This document shows positions 1 to 8,599 of a stretch of 27,082 nt of DNA, one piece after another. Source of the DNA: an uncultured Phycisphaerales bacterium (GTDB lineage Bacteria > Planctomycetota > Phycisphaerae > Sedimentisphaerales > Anaerobacaceae); assembly GCA_937927975.1 (NCBI GenBank), contig CALEZT010000183.1, forward strand, positions 1 through 27,082. Reading direction: 5' to 3'. A program made the translations under genes and the position numbers. Under the pieces are notes generated by a model. It was not told where the DNA came from and ran no database searches. It saw only the letters and a list, made by a program, of their open reading frames with translations. How positions within the stretch are numbered: position 1 is the first letter of the stretch; each line of letters begins with the position of its first letter.

Positions 1-55
1 TTCGTACCGTGGCCCAGAACGCCAGGGAATTGATCAGAAACTCACGTCGTTTCAT
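1..55 (-). CDS. N-terminus of a Tat-exported protein (runs off the window)
   Basis: The reverse strand from 55 to the window edge reads MKRREFLINSLAFWATVR without a stop. It starts with ATG preceded by an AAAGGA Shine-Dalgarno about 6 bases upstream. Two adjacent arginines followed by E-F-L and a hydrophobic run are the usual start of a twin-arginine signal peptide. In this group such starts are common on secreted sulfatases, Gfo/Idh/MocA oxidoreductases and sugar isomerase-like proteins. Only 18 codons are visible, so the mature protein cannot be identified. It lies about 130 bp downstream of the broken STAS gene on the same strand. Seen: start, ribosome site and signal motif. Inferred: export by Tat. 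Confidence 0.6.
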   Translation of the reverse strand, partial: MKRREFLINSLAFWATVR

Positions 56-186
56 GGTGCCTTTCCTTTCTGCCGGTCGTCTCTCATTTCGATGTCTTGT
101 TTCTCTGTCGGCATGGCTGTTCTCCATGATACTTCCTTCTCTCTATATCTTCAACCCTGAGCCTGGGCCTGTTCACCGAGGAAGAG

Positions 187-1071
187 CTAGGGGAAGACGT
201 AGGGAAAGCGGCGGATGGGCGCAGACTCGAGCTGTTCCCTGCCGGGGGCCGCAAACATATCCGTACAGAAGACCGGGCTTTCCATGCCATGGCCGATATG
301 CGTCCTCGCCAGGTTGAAGACGACGCTCTCCATTCCGCCCCATTTCTGAGGCGTGAACCGGCGCATCGCACGGGTGACCTTGCCCGAGAACGGTGTGGTC
401 CGGGTTTCGCTGGTGGAAGTGGCGTCGTCTGTGAAGAGTCCCTCCACGCGGGCGAGGGCCAGCGTCTGCCTGACGTTGCCACGGAATCCGGTGCAACGGA
501 TCCCCTCGGTCAAGCGGAGCGCCTTCTTGCGCAAAGCCATCAGAAAGCCAATCCCGGAGCTGTCGAGGAATGTCATGCCCGAAGCATTTATGGTAATGCC
601 GTCCGGTCCGCCGGTCGCTGCCATTCCATTCCACGCCTCTTCGACCATTGCCCTGAAATCAGCGGTAATGGCGGCAGTCAATTCCATCGGAAGGACAACA
701 TGCAGTCGTCGCTGCGGCTCGATCTGAATTCTGCCGGTTTCACTTCTGAGGCTTCGGGAGTGCAAGAACCGCAAGGCTTCCGGCATGTCGGACACCACAT
801 CCATGTATCGATCCAGCCGGGTATACATCAGCAAGTGCGCCGGCCGTGGATGCGGCACCAGTACACACAGGTGATGCTTGGCCGACCGGCATCGCCGGTT
901 CAGATTAAGCAGCTCGCCCAGTTCGCGGCTGTCCAGTCAATCCCGCTTGGACAGATCCAGCACCAGTGGACGTTTGGCGTCCGCATCGCAGGCCGATCGG
1001 AACGAATCCATGGTCTGGTCGGTAGTAACGTCTGGGAATGCGACCCGCCGCACGTAGGATTCGTCTAGCGA
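187..1071 (-). pseudogene. Tandem STAS-domain protein with an in-frame TGA stop
   Basis: Two STAS (anti-sigma-factor antagonist, SpoIIAA-like) domains can be read in one frame. The first contains PLVLDLSKRD, a TGA at 937-939, then LDSRELGELLNLN. The second contains ITINASGMTFLDSSGIGF. Aligning the two shows that the TGA replaces the hydrophobic residue just before the conserved L-D-S, so the stop cuts through the first domain; the frame is otherwise open from 1341 to 187. STAS proteins bind nucleotide or anti-sigma partners and are switched by phosphorylation of the Ser in D-S; the second domain keeps DSSG while the first has DSRE. No separate start codon or ribosome site is seen for the STAS part. 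The last ~70 residues match nothing I recognise. Other genes here stop at TGA, so recoding is unlikely; a nonsense mutation or sequencing error are the options. Confidence 0.7.
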
Positions 1072-1158
1072 CGGCGCATCGTTAGGTATTGCAGCGCTCC
1101 GTGTTCTCGGTGGAACAGGGCCAAAACGCAAGAGAAGCAGTCGGCACGTCGTTCTGAA

Positions 1159-1341
1159 CAGGAAGGCTATGTTGGCGGTGGCAATACAGGATGGACGACG
1201 CGAGTAAACCTGTTGTCGGACCCATTCGATTGTATCCTCGAAGGAAACGTCGCAGAAAGGAATACCGAGAATCACAAAGGTCCTCGGTGGAGATTTGGCA
1301 ACATGCTCACATTTTCTCATTGTGTCAACAACTTCATCCAT
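1159..1341 (-). pseudogene. N-terminal fragment of a WecG/TagA/CpsF-type glycosyltransferase
   Basis: The first ~60 codons from ATG 1341 encode a typical WecG/TagA start: VILGIPFCDVSFEDTIEWV, then a basic turn and IATANIAFL, matching the family's 'G-v-x-v-d' strand and 'v-t-x-N-x-x-f-l' segment. Family members are about 240 residues and transfer N-acetylmannosamine-type sugars to lipid-linked carriers in surface polysaccharide synthesis. Here the homology stops after ~60 residues, and the frame runs through low-similarity sequence into a STAS domain. The catalytic region is therefore missing. It follows the truncated UDP-glucose dehydrogenase by 27 bp on the same strand, as in exopolysaccharide operons. 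Assignment to the family is moderate because only the N-terminal motif is available. Confidence 0.5.
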
Positions 1342-1368
1342 TTCTCGGACGTCTTCCGCGGGTTTCCA

Positions 1369-2328
1369 TTAATAGGGTCGGCCCAGGCAGTGGTATTCGA
1401 CACCCCTATCCTTGACGTACGACGGCTCGTACAGGTTGCGGCCGTCGAAGAGGACCGGCCGATTGAGGCTGCAGGCGATCCGCTCGAAGTCGGGGTTGCG
1501 AAACTGCTGCCAGTCCGTTAGAACCACCAACCCATCGGCGCCGCTCAGGGTGTCGTAGTAGTCGTTGCAGAACGCGATTCGGTCCCCAAAATGCGCCTTC
1601 GCCGTGTGCGTCGCTCCGGGATCGTGTGCTTTGACGGCGATGCCGGCCTCGATGAATCGCTCGATACAGAAGACGGCGGGCGACTCGCGAATGCCGTCGG
1701 TCCGCGCCTTGAACGCTAGTCCCCAGACCGCAAGGGTGGTCTGGCCGCTCCTCGGTTGATAGTAATCGATCACACGCCGGGCGAAGCGTTCCTGCTGCCG
1801 TTGATTCGCTTGTTTGGCTGCCTTGACGATCTCCATCGGGCAGCTGTGGCTGTCGCCCGTGTGAATCAGGGCCCGAACGTCCTTGGGGAAACAACTTCCG
1901 CCAAAGCCCACGCCGGCGAACAGGAAGGCGTTGCCGATCCTCGCATCGCTGCCGATACCGGCGCGGACGAGTTCGATATCGGCCCCGACCTTCTCGCAGA
2001 GCGCACTCAGCTCGTTCATGAACGAAATCCGCGTCGCCAGCATGCAATTGGCCGCGTACTTGGCCAGTTCATCGCTGGCCGGATCCATGAAGATCATCCG
2101 GTTGCCACGACGCATGAAAGGTGCATACAGATGGCGCATGATCTCCTGCACCTTCGGATCGGTCGCCCCGACGATCACTCGTTCGGGTTTCATGAAGGCA
2201 TCGACGGCCGAGCCTTCCTTGAGGGACTCTGGATTGCTGACGCAGTCGAACAGTTGCTTCGTTCTGCCGGCCACGACCTCGACGGCTCGCTTGTGAATAG
2301 TCCATACCCAGAGGGAACGCGGTGGCAA
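1369..2328 (-). pseudogene. ugd: UDP-glucose 6-dehydrogenase lacking its N-terminal NAD domain
   Basis: This encodes the central and C-terminal domains of UDP-glucose/GDP-mannose dehydrogenase, which oxidises UDP-glucose to UDP-glucuronate with two NAD+. Visible signatures are CVSNPESLKEGSAVDAF, the central helix with E-L-A-K-Y-A-A-N, the catalytic loop GVGFGGSCFPKD with its nucleophilic Cys, and the C-terminal motif GLAFKARTDGIRESPA. The family is about 430-450 residues; only 319 are open here and the Rossmann domain (about 130 residues with GxGxxG) is absent. Just upstream, another frame reads TAFPLG, matching the family's STVPVG segment, so a frameshift near 2295 marks the break. Beyond ~2330 no UGD sequence is recognisable in any frame. 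The remaining fragment cannot bind NAD and should be inactive. Confidence 0.75.
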
Positions 2329-2493
2329 TTGAGCATGTGTGGGTTTCGCATCCGCGGATGTTCCGGAGGTGAAGCCCTTCCATTTTTGCCGATACGCGTG
2401 TACATTGCTCCACGGGACCGATTCAGGTCAAGCGTGTCCCCCCGGTTGAACCGAATGCCAGTGAGTTGATGATCGTTAGATCCAAGGAGAGCC

Positions 2494-3528
2494 ATGAAGA
2501 TACGAGCGCATACCCTCATCGCTGGCGTGCTGGTTACGCTGAGCATGGCTTGTGCCCAAGTCGCGAATGCCGCAAATGCGGACCAGCCGAGCCCCAGTTC
2601 CACGGTCCTGCCGGAGGTCCCCGACGCCACCAAGCCGACGAGCAGGCAGAAGCAAGGAATTCTGATCGATGCTGATACCGCCAACGAGGTGGACGATCTC
2701 CATGCCATCGTGCGAGCCCTGATTCACCCGTCCTTTGAGGTGGAGGGACTGAACTCGGCTCAGTGGCAGATCAGCCACTACGCCACGCCCAATACCCTGG
2801 AAGACAGTCAGCGACTGAACGAGGTCTTGCTGGCCCTGCTGAACAAGAGCAGCATCCCGCATCCGCGCGGGGCCTCGCATCGCCTCTACGACTGGGGTCG
2901 GGACGTGGCCCAGCATTCGGCGGCGGCGTACCACATCATCCAGGAGGCCCACAAGACGCCGGAAGGGGAGAAACTGACCGTCGTGATGCTGGGGGCAACC
3001 ACCAGCCTCGCCTCCGCGCTGCTGATCGACCCCACGATCAGTCCCAAGATCAAAGTCTATCTGCTGGGCACCTCCCATGACTTCGGGAGGCGCATCTGGC
3101 GGAAACGCGACTTCAACTGTGTCATGGACGTCCAGGCCATCGAAGTGGTTCTAAACGCCAAGGATCTTGAAATCCACATCATGCCGGTGAACGTTGCCGC
3201 AGCCATGGTGTTCGACATGGAGGAGGCGAAGCAGAAACTGGTCCAGCGGAACGATCTTCTCAATCTGCTGTATCGGCGCTGGGGCGACCACATCGACGGC
3301 GGCCGGTCCCGCCGCGTGATCTGGGATCTATGCGTCGTCAGTTGTCTGATCTACCCTCAGTTCGGTGAGGAAATCAGGGTCACGACACCGCCGGAAGACA
3401 CGTCGCGGGAAGTGTATGTATTTTCCAGTATTGACGGCCTCAAGATACGGGAGGAATTCTATTTGGCCCTGGCGGAATACTACAATCTGGATCTGGACGG
3501 AAAGCGTCACGAACAGGCTGGAACATAG
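2494..3528 (+). CDS. Secreted nucleoside-hydrolase-fold protein
   Basis: This 344-residue protein starts at ATG 2494 behind a strong AAGGAG site. Residues 1-27 form a signal peptide ending VANA. The mature part opens with IDADTANEVDDLHAIV, a version of the calcium-binding signature of inosine-uridine nucleoside hydrolases (DxDxxxDD) with extra residues between the aspartates. TVVMLGATTSLASAL and the later FNCVMDVQAIEVVL correspond to the family's core strand and second metal-site segment. Classical enzymes are cytoplasmic and cleave the ribose-base bond. An exported version next to sulfatases more likely acts on another N- or O-glycoside, but this is inference. It is followed after 41 bp by the isomerase-like gene, probably as one transcript. 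The fold is likely; the substrate is unknown. Confidence 0.75.
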   Translation: MKIRAHTLIAGVLVTLSMACAQVANAANADQPSPSSTVLPEVPDATKPTSRQKQGILIDADTANEVDDLHAIVRALIHPSFEVEGLNSAQWQISHYATPNTLEDSQRLNEVLLALLNKSSIPHPRGASHRLYDWGRDVAQHSAAAYHIIQEAHKTPEGEKLTVVMLGATTSLASALLIDPTISPKIKVYLLGTSHDFGRRIWRKRDFNCVMDVQAIEVVLNAKDLEIHIMPVNVAAAMVFDMEEAKQKLVQRNDLLNLLYRRWGDHIDGGRSRRVIWDLCVVSCLIYPQFGEEIRVTTPPEDTSREVYVFSSIDGLKIREEFYLALAEYYNLDLDGKRHEQAGT

Positions 3529-3569
3529 ATCATTGTAATGAGAGTCGGGAGATGTGGGAGCGACAGAAC

Positions 3570-4508
3570 ATGAACACGCATAGGTTAATCGACACGAATA
3601 CATCCCGCCGCCGATTCATTGGCGGAAGCGCTGCCATCCTCGCGGGATGGGGCGCGAGGACTGGCGCAGCGGCAGGTCATTCGCCACAGAGGCGGGTCGT
3701 GGTCGGCGCGCATCCCTGGGTGTATGCGGCCACACAGCCCAACTATGATATCACACCGGCGCTGCCCCAGATCTTTGCGGATATGGCATACGCCGGCTTG
3801 GACGGCATCGAGTTGATGCACACGGCGCTGCGACCGGAGGATGCCATCGCCCGTATCCAGGCACTGATGCAGCAGCACCAACTGCCGGTCATCGGCGCCT
3901 CCTTTGACGGGGCGATGTGGAATCGACAGGAACATGCGGCGGTGCTGGCCGATGCTGAACTCATTGTGCCGAAGTTGAGTCGTCTGGGCGGACGCACCCT
4001 GGGCATCTCCGTGGGGACTATCCGGTGGGGCAGCAAGGAGCGCAAGAGCGCCGAGCAGCTCGATGCGCAGGCGGCGCTGCTGGAGAAGATCTTCGCTTTA
4101 TGCGCGCGGTATGGCATCGTGCCCAATCTGCACAATCACACCTACGAGGTGGAGAACGACATGCACGACCTGAAAGGCACACTGGCTCGTCTGCCGGGGA
4201 GCCGACTGGGTCCCGATCTGAACTGGCTGGTGCGCGGCGGCGTCGATCCCGTGGCATTCCTCAAGGAGTACGCGTCTCAGATTGTGTTCCTTCATCTACG
4301 CGACCAGATGCGGGACGGACGCTGGTCCGAGGCTTTGGGCGAAGGCGACATGGATTACGAGGCTATTGCAGAGACGCTGGGCCAGATCGGGTTCCAGGGG
4401 GACGCCGTCATCGAACTCGCCCATGAGCGAGATTTCCAACCGACCCGTCCTCTGCGCGAGAGTCTCAGAATGAGCCGCCGCTTCGTGCGGGAAGTCCTGG
4501 GTTATTGA
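3570..4508 (+). CDS. Tat-exported xylose-isomerase-like TIM-barrel protein
   Basis: This is a sugar phosphate isomerase/epimerase of the xylose-isomerase-like (AP endonuclease 2) barrel family, 312 residues. I chose ATG 3570 because GGGAG lies 10 bases upstream; an in-frame ATG at 3552 has its purine-rich site too close. Residues 13-33 hold a twin-arginine signal (SRRRFIGGSAAILAGWG). Barrel motifs include GLDGIELM, GIVPNLHNHTYEVEND, GPDLNWLVRGGVDPV, IVFLHLRDQ and DAVIELAHE, whose His, Asp and Glu side chains normally hold a divalent metal. Family members interconvert or dehydrate sugars and inositols; periplasmic ones are common in Planctomycetota and often remain uncharacterised. It lies 41 bp after the nucleoside-hydrolase-like gene, suggesting a shared role on a released sugar. 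Confidence 0.8.
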   Translation: MNTHRLIDTNTSRRRFIGGSAAILAGWGARTGAAAGHSPQRRVVVGAHPWVYAATQPNYDITPALPQIFADMAYAGLDGIELMHTALRPEDAIARIQALMQQHQLPVIGASFDGAMWNRQEHAAVLADAELIVPKLSRLGGRTLGISVGTIRWGSKERKSAEQLDAQAALLEKIFALCARYGIVPNLHNHTYEVENDMHDLKGTLARLPGSRLGPDLNWLVRGGVDPVAFLKEYASQIVFLHLRDQMRDGRWSEALGEGDMDYEAIAETLGQIGFQGDAVIELAHERDFQPTRPLRESLRMSRRFVREVLGY

Positions 4509-4587
4509 ATTGGGGACTTCCCAGAAAGCAGGATGGCAACCGACCAGTTGGGCAGGTCAGTCACTGCCGACACGACGGGTGTCCGGT

Positions 4588-4872
4588 CGGCTCAACGTCC
4601 ACTTGGTGAACACCTCCGGCGAGTACGCCAACGACAAGGTGTACGTCTTCGACGAGACCCCAGCGGTGCGACCGCTGTTCATCTCGATCAAATTGGAGCG
4701 GATGTCCCACGAGCTGACGGTGGCGCCCGGCGTCCGACCACTGGCGCACCCCCACTCTGACGGTCGCGTCTGGATCGAGTTGCTACGGCGGGCGATCCAT
4801 GAGGCGATCTCGATCGAGGTGCAGGGGGCCCAGTGGATGTCCGCGAGGCTGTACATCATTCTGTTCCGCTGA
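4588..4872 (+). pseudogene. C-terminal scrap of a GHL6-like glycoside hydrolase
   Basis: The stretch 4588-4818 reads LNVHLVNTSGEYANDKVYVF, then RPLFISIKLE, TVAPGVRPLA, DGRVWIELLR and IHEAISIE. This follows the beta-sandwich tail of alpha-amylase-superfamily hypothetical glycosyl hydrolases (GHL6-like proteins), where 'VHLVNT', 'PVGPLTV', 'DGRLTVTLP' and 'EIHEIVVIE' recur. No barrel or catalytic residues precede it, and no plausible start or ribosome site is present, so it is a leftover of a gene of about 650 residues. A second, longer wreck of the same family lies at 11968-13223. Family naming is from memory of the motif pattern and is moderately sure; remnant status is clear. Confidence 0.55.
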
Positions 4873-4878
4873 TAGAAT
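4850..4878 (+). promoter_or_regulatory. Candidate sigma-70-type promoter for the first sulfatase
   Basis: TGTACA (4850-4855, 4 of 6 matches to TTGACA) is followed after exactly 17 bases by TAGAAT (4873-4878, 5 of 6 to TATAAT). It would give a leader of about 75 nt before ATG 4961. It overlaps the end of the hydrolase remnant, so a chance match is possible. Confidence 0.35.
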
Positions 4879-4960
4879 GTCAATTGGTGACTGCTGTCCC
4901 TGGAGGCCCCGTCGGTGATGGCCGACAGCGGCGGAAGAATGGTCCATTCAAGGAGTTCTC

Positions 4961-6406
4961 ATGCCTCTCGATCGACGCGCTTTTCTTCGCGGTTGCTCCG
5001 GTCTTGCGTTCGGTACTGCCGGGTTGCTCAACGCCGCCGAAGACTTCGACCAGCCCCGCCAAGTCAGGCGGCCCAACATTGTCTTCGTCTTTGCCGATGA
5101 CCTGGGATGGGGCGACCTGGGCTGCTACGGCAACAGCACCATCAAGACCCCCAATCTGGACCGTCTGGCGCGGCAGGGCACGCTGTTCACCAGCTTCTAC
5201 GTTCCCGGCTCGGTCTGCTCTCCGACACGGGCGGGCATCATGACGGGCTTGTTCCCAGCCCGGCTTTCGATCCACGGGCATCTGGCGACCGCGGAGCAGA
5301 ACAGGGCGCGAGCCATGCCCAACCAGCTTGACCCGTCTCTGCCGACGCTTCCGCGATTTCTGTCGCAAGCGGGCTACGTCACTGGACATTACGGCAAATG
5401 GCACCTGGGGGGTGATCCGGCGGCTTACGGTTTTGTCAAGAACCGTTCCGTGGATCGGGCCGCGGCCGCCCCGCAGGGCAAGAGCGACTGGAACCTCTGG
5501 GACCCGAAGCTGCGCGCCCGGTCCAGCGAGATGATCATCGACGAGACCATCGGCTTTGTCGTGCGTCATCGCGACGAGCCGTTCTATGTACAGGCCTGGC
5601 TGCTGGACACCCATGCCACGCTGAATCCCTCGCAAGAGCAGATGAAGCCGTACGAGCGCATGAGCAATCCGGCCATTCCGCACAGGAACGCCTACACCAT
5701 CTATGCCGCGGCTGCGACGGATGCCGATAAGCAGATCGGGCGGCTGATGCAGAAGCTTGATGAATTGGGCCTGGCCGAGAACACCATCTTGATCTTCTCC
5801 TCCGATAACGGTCCGGAAGATGCGGCCATTGGCAACGCCGGGCATTCGGGCGTTGGTTCGCCGGGGCCGTTCCGTGGGCGTAAGCGTTCACTTTATGAGG
5901 GGGGTGTACGCGTGCCGTTCATCGTCCGCTGGCCCGGGCACACGCCGGCCGGAAAGGTGGACAACCAGTCGGTCCTCTCCGGAGTCGATTTGCTGCCCAC
6001 CCTCTGCTTGTTTGCGGGCGTCAAGCTGCCGGCAGACTTGCAGGGCGACGGTGTAAACGCGGCCGCCGCTGTGGAGGGCAGGTCCTTCGTCCGCACCAAG
6101 CCGCTCATGTGGGAATGGCGTTTCCACATCGCAGGACATACGCTCAACCGCAGTCCGATGCTCGCGATCCGTGACGGAAAGTGGAAGCTGCTGATGAATT
6201 CCGATCGCAGCCGCGTGGAATTGTACGAGATTCCCAATGATCCGTCGGAGATGACAAATCTGTCGGAGAAGCATCCCGATATGGTGGAGCGTCTGGCGGG
6301 GCCGCTGCTGGCCTGGCAGCGCAGCCTACCCAAGGGGCCGGTTGACCCCGGTGCCGGTTCGAACAAGTATCCCTGGCCTATAGAGCAGCCCCGCGTGCGG
6401 CCTTAG
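4961..6406 (+). CDS. Secreted sulfatase, family S1 (481 aa)
   Basis: This is a formylglycine-dependent sulfatase that hydrolyses sulfate esters, probably on glycans, outside the cytoplasm. It starts at ATG 4961 behind AAGGAG (6-base spacing) and has a Tat-like start, MPLDRRAFLRGCSGLAFG. Metal ligands DD are at 46-47 in VFVFADDLGWGD, the modification site C-S-P-T-R is at 86-90, GKWHLGG begins at 145, the second metal pair D282-N283 is in SSDNGPED, and the substrate-side lysine K308 sits before YEGGVRVPF. All key residues are present and the length is typical. The arylsulfatase-A-like layout does not fix the substrate. It is convergent with the next sulfatase, with only 62 bp between their stops. 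Confidence 0.92.
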   Translation: MPLDRRAFLRGCSGLAFGTAGLLNAAEDFDQPRQVRRPNIVFVFADDLGWGDLGCYGNSTIKTPNLDRLARQGTLFTSFYVPGSVCSPTRAGIMTGLFPARLSIHGHLATAEQNRARAMPNQLDPSLPTLPRFLSQAGYVTGHYGKWHLGGDPAAYGFVKNRSVDRAAAAPQGKSDWNLWDPKLRARSSEMIIDETIGFVVRHRDEPFYVQAWLLDTHATLNPSQEQMKPYERMSNPAIPHRNAYTIYAAAATDADKQIGRLMQKLDELGLAENTILIFSSDNGPEDAAIGNAGHSGVGSPGPFRGRKRSLYEGGVRVPFIVRWPGHTPAGKVDNQSVLSGVDLLPTLCLFAGVKLPADLQGDGVNAAAAVEGRSFVRTKPLMWEWRFHIAGHTLNRSPMLAIRDGKWKLLMNSDRSRVELYEIPNDPSEMTNLSEKHPDMVERLAGPLLAWQRSLPKGPVDPGAGSNKYPWPIEQPRVRP

Positions 6407-6468
6407 AAACTGGCGGTCGGACTGCCTCTCCCGCGGAACTGCCGGGCACGATCTACGTCCGCCCGATA

Positions 6469-8109
6469 TCAGGGTTGTCTCTTCGGGGCGGATGGTTGAA
6501 CGGCGCCTGGCCCTGCGGCGGGAGGTCGGAGCTGCACCTGCGCCACCTCTTTGTATTGCTCCCGTCGTCGATTGAGGGCAGCGGACTGCTCGGCGCATCG
6601 GCGGCGCAGAGTGTCCAGCGTCTCGCGGTGCTCGGGGGCCCCGATCAGGTTGTTCCGCTCCTCGGGATCGGCCTGGAGGTCGAAGAGCATCTCGAACTGT
6701 GGCGCTCGATGGGAGAAGTCCACGTCGCTCTCGCGGTGGTTGTCCACGCCGTCATACATGCGGATGTACTTCCATCGCTCGGTGCGAAGTCCCTCCTGGA
6801 AGGGATTATCACGCAAGGTGAACAGGCATTCCACGAAGAGCTCGTCGCGCCAGGGCACGTCCCTGCCTTCGACCAGGGGGCGCAGGCTGCGGCCGTCCAT
6901 GAACCGGGGCGTTGTCACGCCGGCGTAGTCGAGAATGGTGCACGTGTAATCGAGGCTGGAGACAAGGTGGTCGAGCTGGCGGGCGCCCCGTTCGGCCGGC
7001 AGACGCGGATCGTGGATGATGCAGGGGATCTTCATCGAGAGGTCATAGAGCAGTGACTTGCCGCCCATGCCGTACTCGCCCATCAGCAGACCGTGGTCGC
7101 TGCCAAAGAGAATGACAGTGTTCCCGGCCAGGCCGCGACGTTCGAGTTCGGCCCGCAGGTTGCCGATGACATGGTCCAGTCCGGTGATGGTCTGATAGTA
7201 GCGGACGTGGTGTTCGAGGCAGGTGGCGCGGTCGTAGTTGTAGGGGTAGGTCTGGTTGCGGCGGCCCTTGTCCTGGTCCAGAATGAAACGCGGAATGAAG
7301 CGATATGGGTCGGTTCCGGTGTCGGCGGCGATGCGAATGTCCAGATCGCGGTAGAGGCTGTCATAGAAGCGGTGGCCCTTGAGTTTGGGGTTCTCATTGG
7401 CGGGGCGCTTCATCTGGTGCCACTCGGGGTAATCGGGGTGCATCGAGGTGGTCTGCGAGCCGTGGGGCACGTTGAAACTGACCGAGAGGCAGAACGGCTT
7501 GTCGCCCGGGACGCCGTCGAGGAACGTCGTCATGGCTTCTCCCATGATGAACGTGATGATGTCCTCCTTGGCGCAGTGATACGGCTGGGTGCTGGGTCCC
7601 TTCCCGTCCTTGGGGAAGAACCGCGTCCAGCCGTCGTGCCCCCACCAGAAGTCGAACTTCTCGGCTGCCCGACCTTTGAAGGTGTAATACTCGACGCCGA
7701 ACTTGCCAATGAACCCCGTGTGGTAACCGGCCTTCCGCAGGAGCGCGGGGTAGCTGCGTTCCCACTGGGCTTCGGTCAACTGATAGGCCGAACTGAAGCC
7801 GACGCCATGCACGCGCTCCTGCATCCCGGTGAAGAGGGATACGCGGCTGGGAGCGCACACGGGGGAGGCGATGTAGGCGTTGCGGAAGCGGACCGACTGA
7901 TGCATCAGGCGGTCGAGATGAGGCGTCTTGACGAACGGATGCCCCATGGCGCCCAGGGTGTTGTCGCGCTGGTCGTCGGTGAGCAGGAAGATGATATTGG
8001 GGCGGCCCGACGGTCTCTGTTGGCTGGAGGGCATGGAGACCGCGTGCGTGGCGGCCGGCATCATGGCGACCAGGCAGGACACCGCTAGCTTGGGCAAACT
8101 CCTTATCAT
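6469..8109 (-). CDS. Secreted sulfatase, family S1 (546 aa)
   Basis: I set the start at ATG 8109 because AAAGGA lies 7 bases upstream; an in-frame ATG at 8130 would place that site inside the coding region. A Sec signal peptide covers residues 1-23 (hydrophobic run ending THA). The N-terminal metal pair DD is at 45-46 (LLTDDQRDN), the active-site C-A-P-S-R at 85-89 and GKFGVEYY replaces the common GKWHLG. FGSDHGLLMGEYG provides the second metal pair as D-H. The D-H-G form and W-H loss set it apart from the first sulfatase; choline/N-sulfoglucosamine/iduronate-type sulfatases share the D-H-G pattern, but the substrate is not determined. It is divergent from the next sulfatase with a 490 bp shared upstream region. 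Confidence 0.9.
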   Translation of the reverse strand: MIRSLPKLAVSCLVAMMPAATHAVSMPSSQQRPSGRPNIIFLLTDDQRDNTLGAMGHPFVKTPHLDRLMHQSVRFRNAYIASPVCAPSRVSLFTGMQERVHGVGFSSAYQLTEAQWERSYPALLRKAGYHTGFIGKFGVEYYTFKGRAAEKFDFWWGHDGWTRFFPKDGKGPSTQPYHCAKEDIITFIMGEAMTTFLDGVPGDKPFCLSVSFNVPHGSQTTSMHPDYPEWHQMKRPANENPKLKGHRFYDSLYRDLDIRIAADTGTDPYRFIPRFILDQDKGRRNQTYPYNYDRATCLEHHVRYYQTITGLDHVIGNLRAELERRGLAGNTVILFGSDHGLLMGEYGMGGKSLLYDLSMKIPCIIHDPRLPAERGARQLDHLVSSLDYTCTILDYAGVTTPRFMDGRSLRPLVEGRDVPWRDELFVECLFTLRDNPFQEGLRTERWKYIRMYDGVDNHRESDVDFSHRAPQFEMLFDLQADPEERNNLIGAPEHRETLDTLRRRCAEQSAALNRRREQYKEVAQVQLRPPAAGPGAVQPSAPKRQP

Positions 8110-8284
8110 CCGTTGTCCTTTCAGCAGCATGCTCCGCGGCGCGGTTCGGAATCACGAGCGATGGACGCGCGTAGGAACAGCGCAGCGCCCGCGGCCGCGG
8201 CGGCCGAGGAGAGGAGGAACGAACGACGCGTCGGAGCGACACGGTTCCCGGAAACTGGTTTTCCCATCGGGTTCATTGGGCGGC

Positions 8285-8313
8285 ATTCTACCACGGGCAC
8301 ATAGACTCAACAA
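8285..8313 (-). promoter_or_regulatory. Candidate promoter for the reverse-strand sulfatase
   Basis: On the reverse strand TTGTTG (8308-8313) and TAGAAT (8285-8290) are separated by 17 bases. The -10 matches 5 of 6; the -35 matches only TTG. The leader to ATG 8109 would be about 170 nt. Confidence 0.35.
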
Positions 8314-8463
8314 GGGACGCTCAGGATCGCCTCGGCATGCATGTGTGGCCATGCCCGAGAGGCCGCTGTGCAAGCGACGCGCGACCCTCGACGAGCACGA
8401 CCAGCCCGACCTGCACTGGAAGCCATGAGGTTCAGACCATCGTCAACGAGCAGAACGCGGCGA

Positions 8464-8492
8464 TTGCCGCCGCCGAGCCCAGGCGGTATACT
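8464..8492 (+). promoter_or_regulatory. Candidate promoter for the forward sulfatase
   Basis: TTGCCG (8464-8469) and TATACT (8487-8492) are 17 bases apart, matching 4 of 6 and 5 of 6 consensus positions. The predicted leader to ATG 8600 is about 100 nt. Confidence 0.45.
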
Positions 8493-8599
8493 GCCCATAG
8501 AGTGCTTGGGGACGTCCCTCGAGCTCAAAACGAACCAGAGGATGGAGCCCGATGCGTGCTTCGGGGACGGAAACGAGGCTCTCGGGGAGGAAGGAAACC

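Larger units (their letters stand above)
4509..4960 (+). other. Gap between isomerase-like gene and first sulfatase
   Basis: Apart from the hydrolase scrap (4588-4872) and a candidate promoter at 4850-4878, I see no gene. The last 80 bases lead into the sulfatase ribosome site AAGGAG. No convincing terminator follows the isomerase-like gene. Confidence 0.5.
8110..8599. other. Divergent intergenic region between two sulfatases
   Basis: These 490 bp hold a candidate promoter in each direction (8285-8313 reverse, 8464-8492 forward). I see no convincing gene in either strand; the short open frames lack ribosome sites and known motifs. No clear inverted-repeat operator was recognised. Confidence 0.5.

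Noticed and set aside
937..939. TGA read as selenocysteine or tryptophan
   Set aside because: Intact genes in the window end with TGA, and the surrounding gene is already degenerate; nothing supports recoding.
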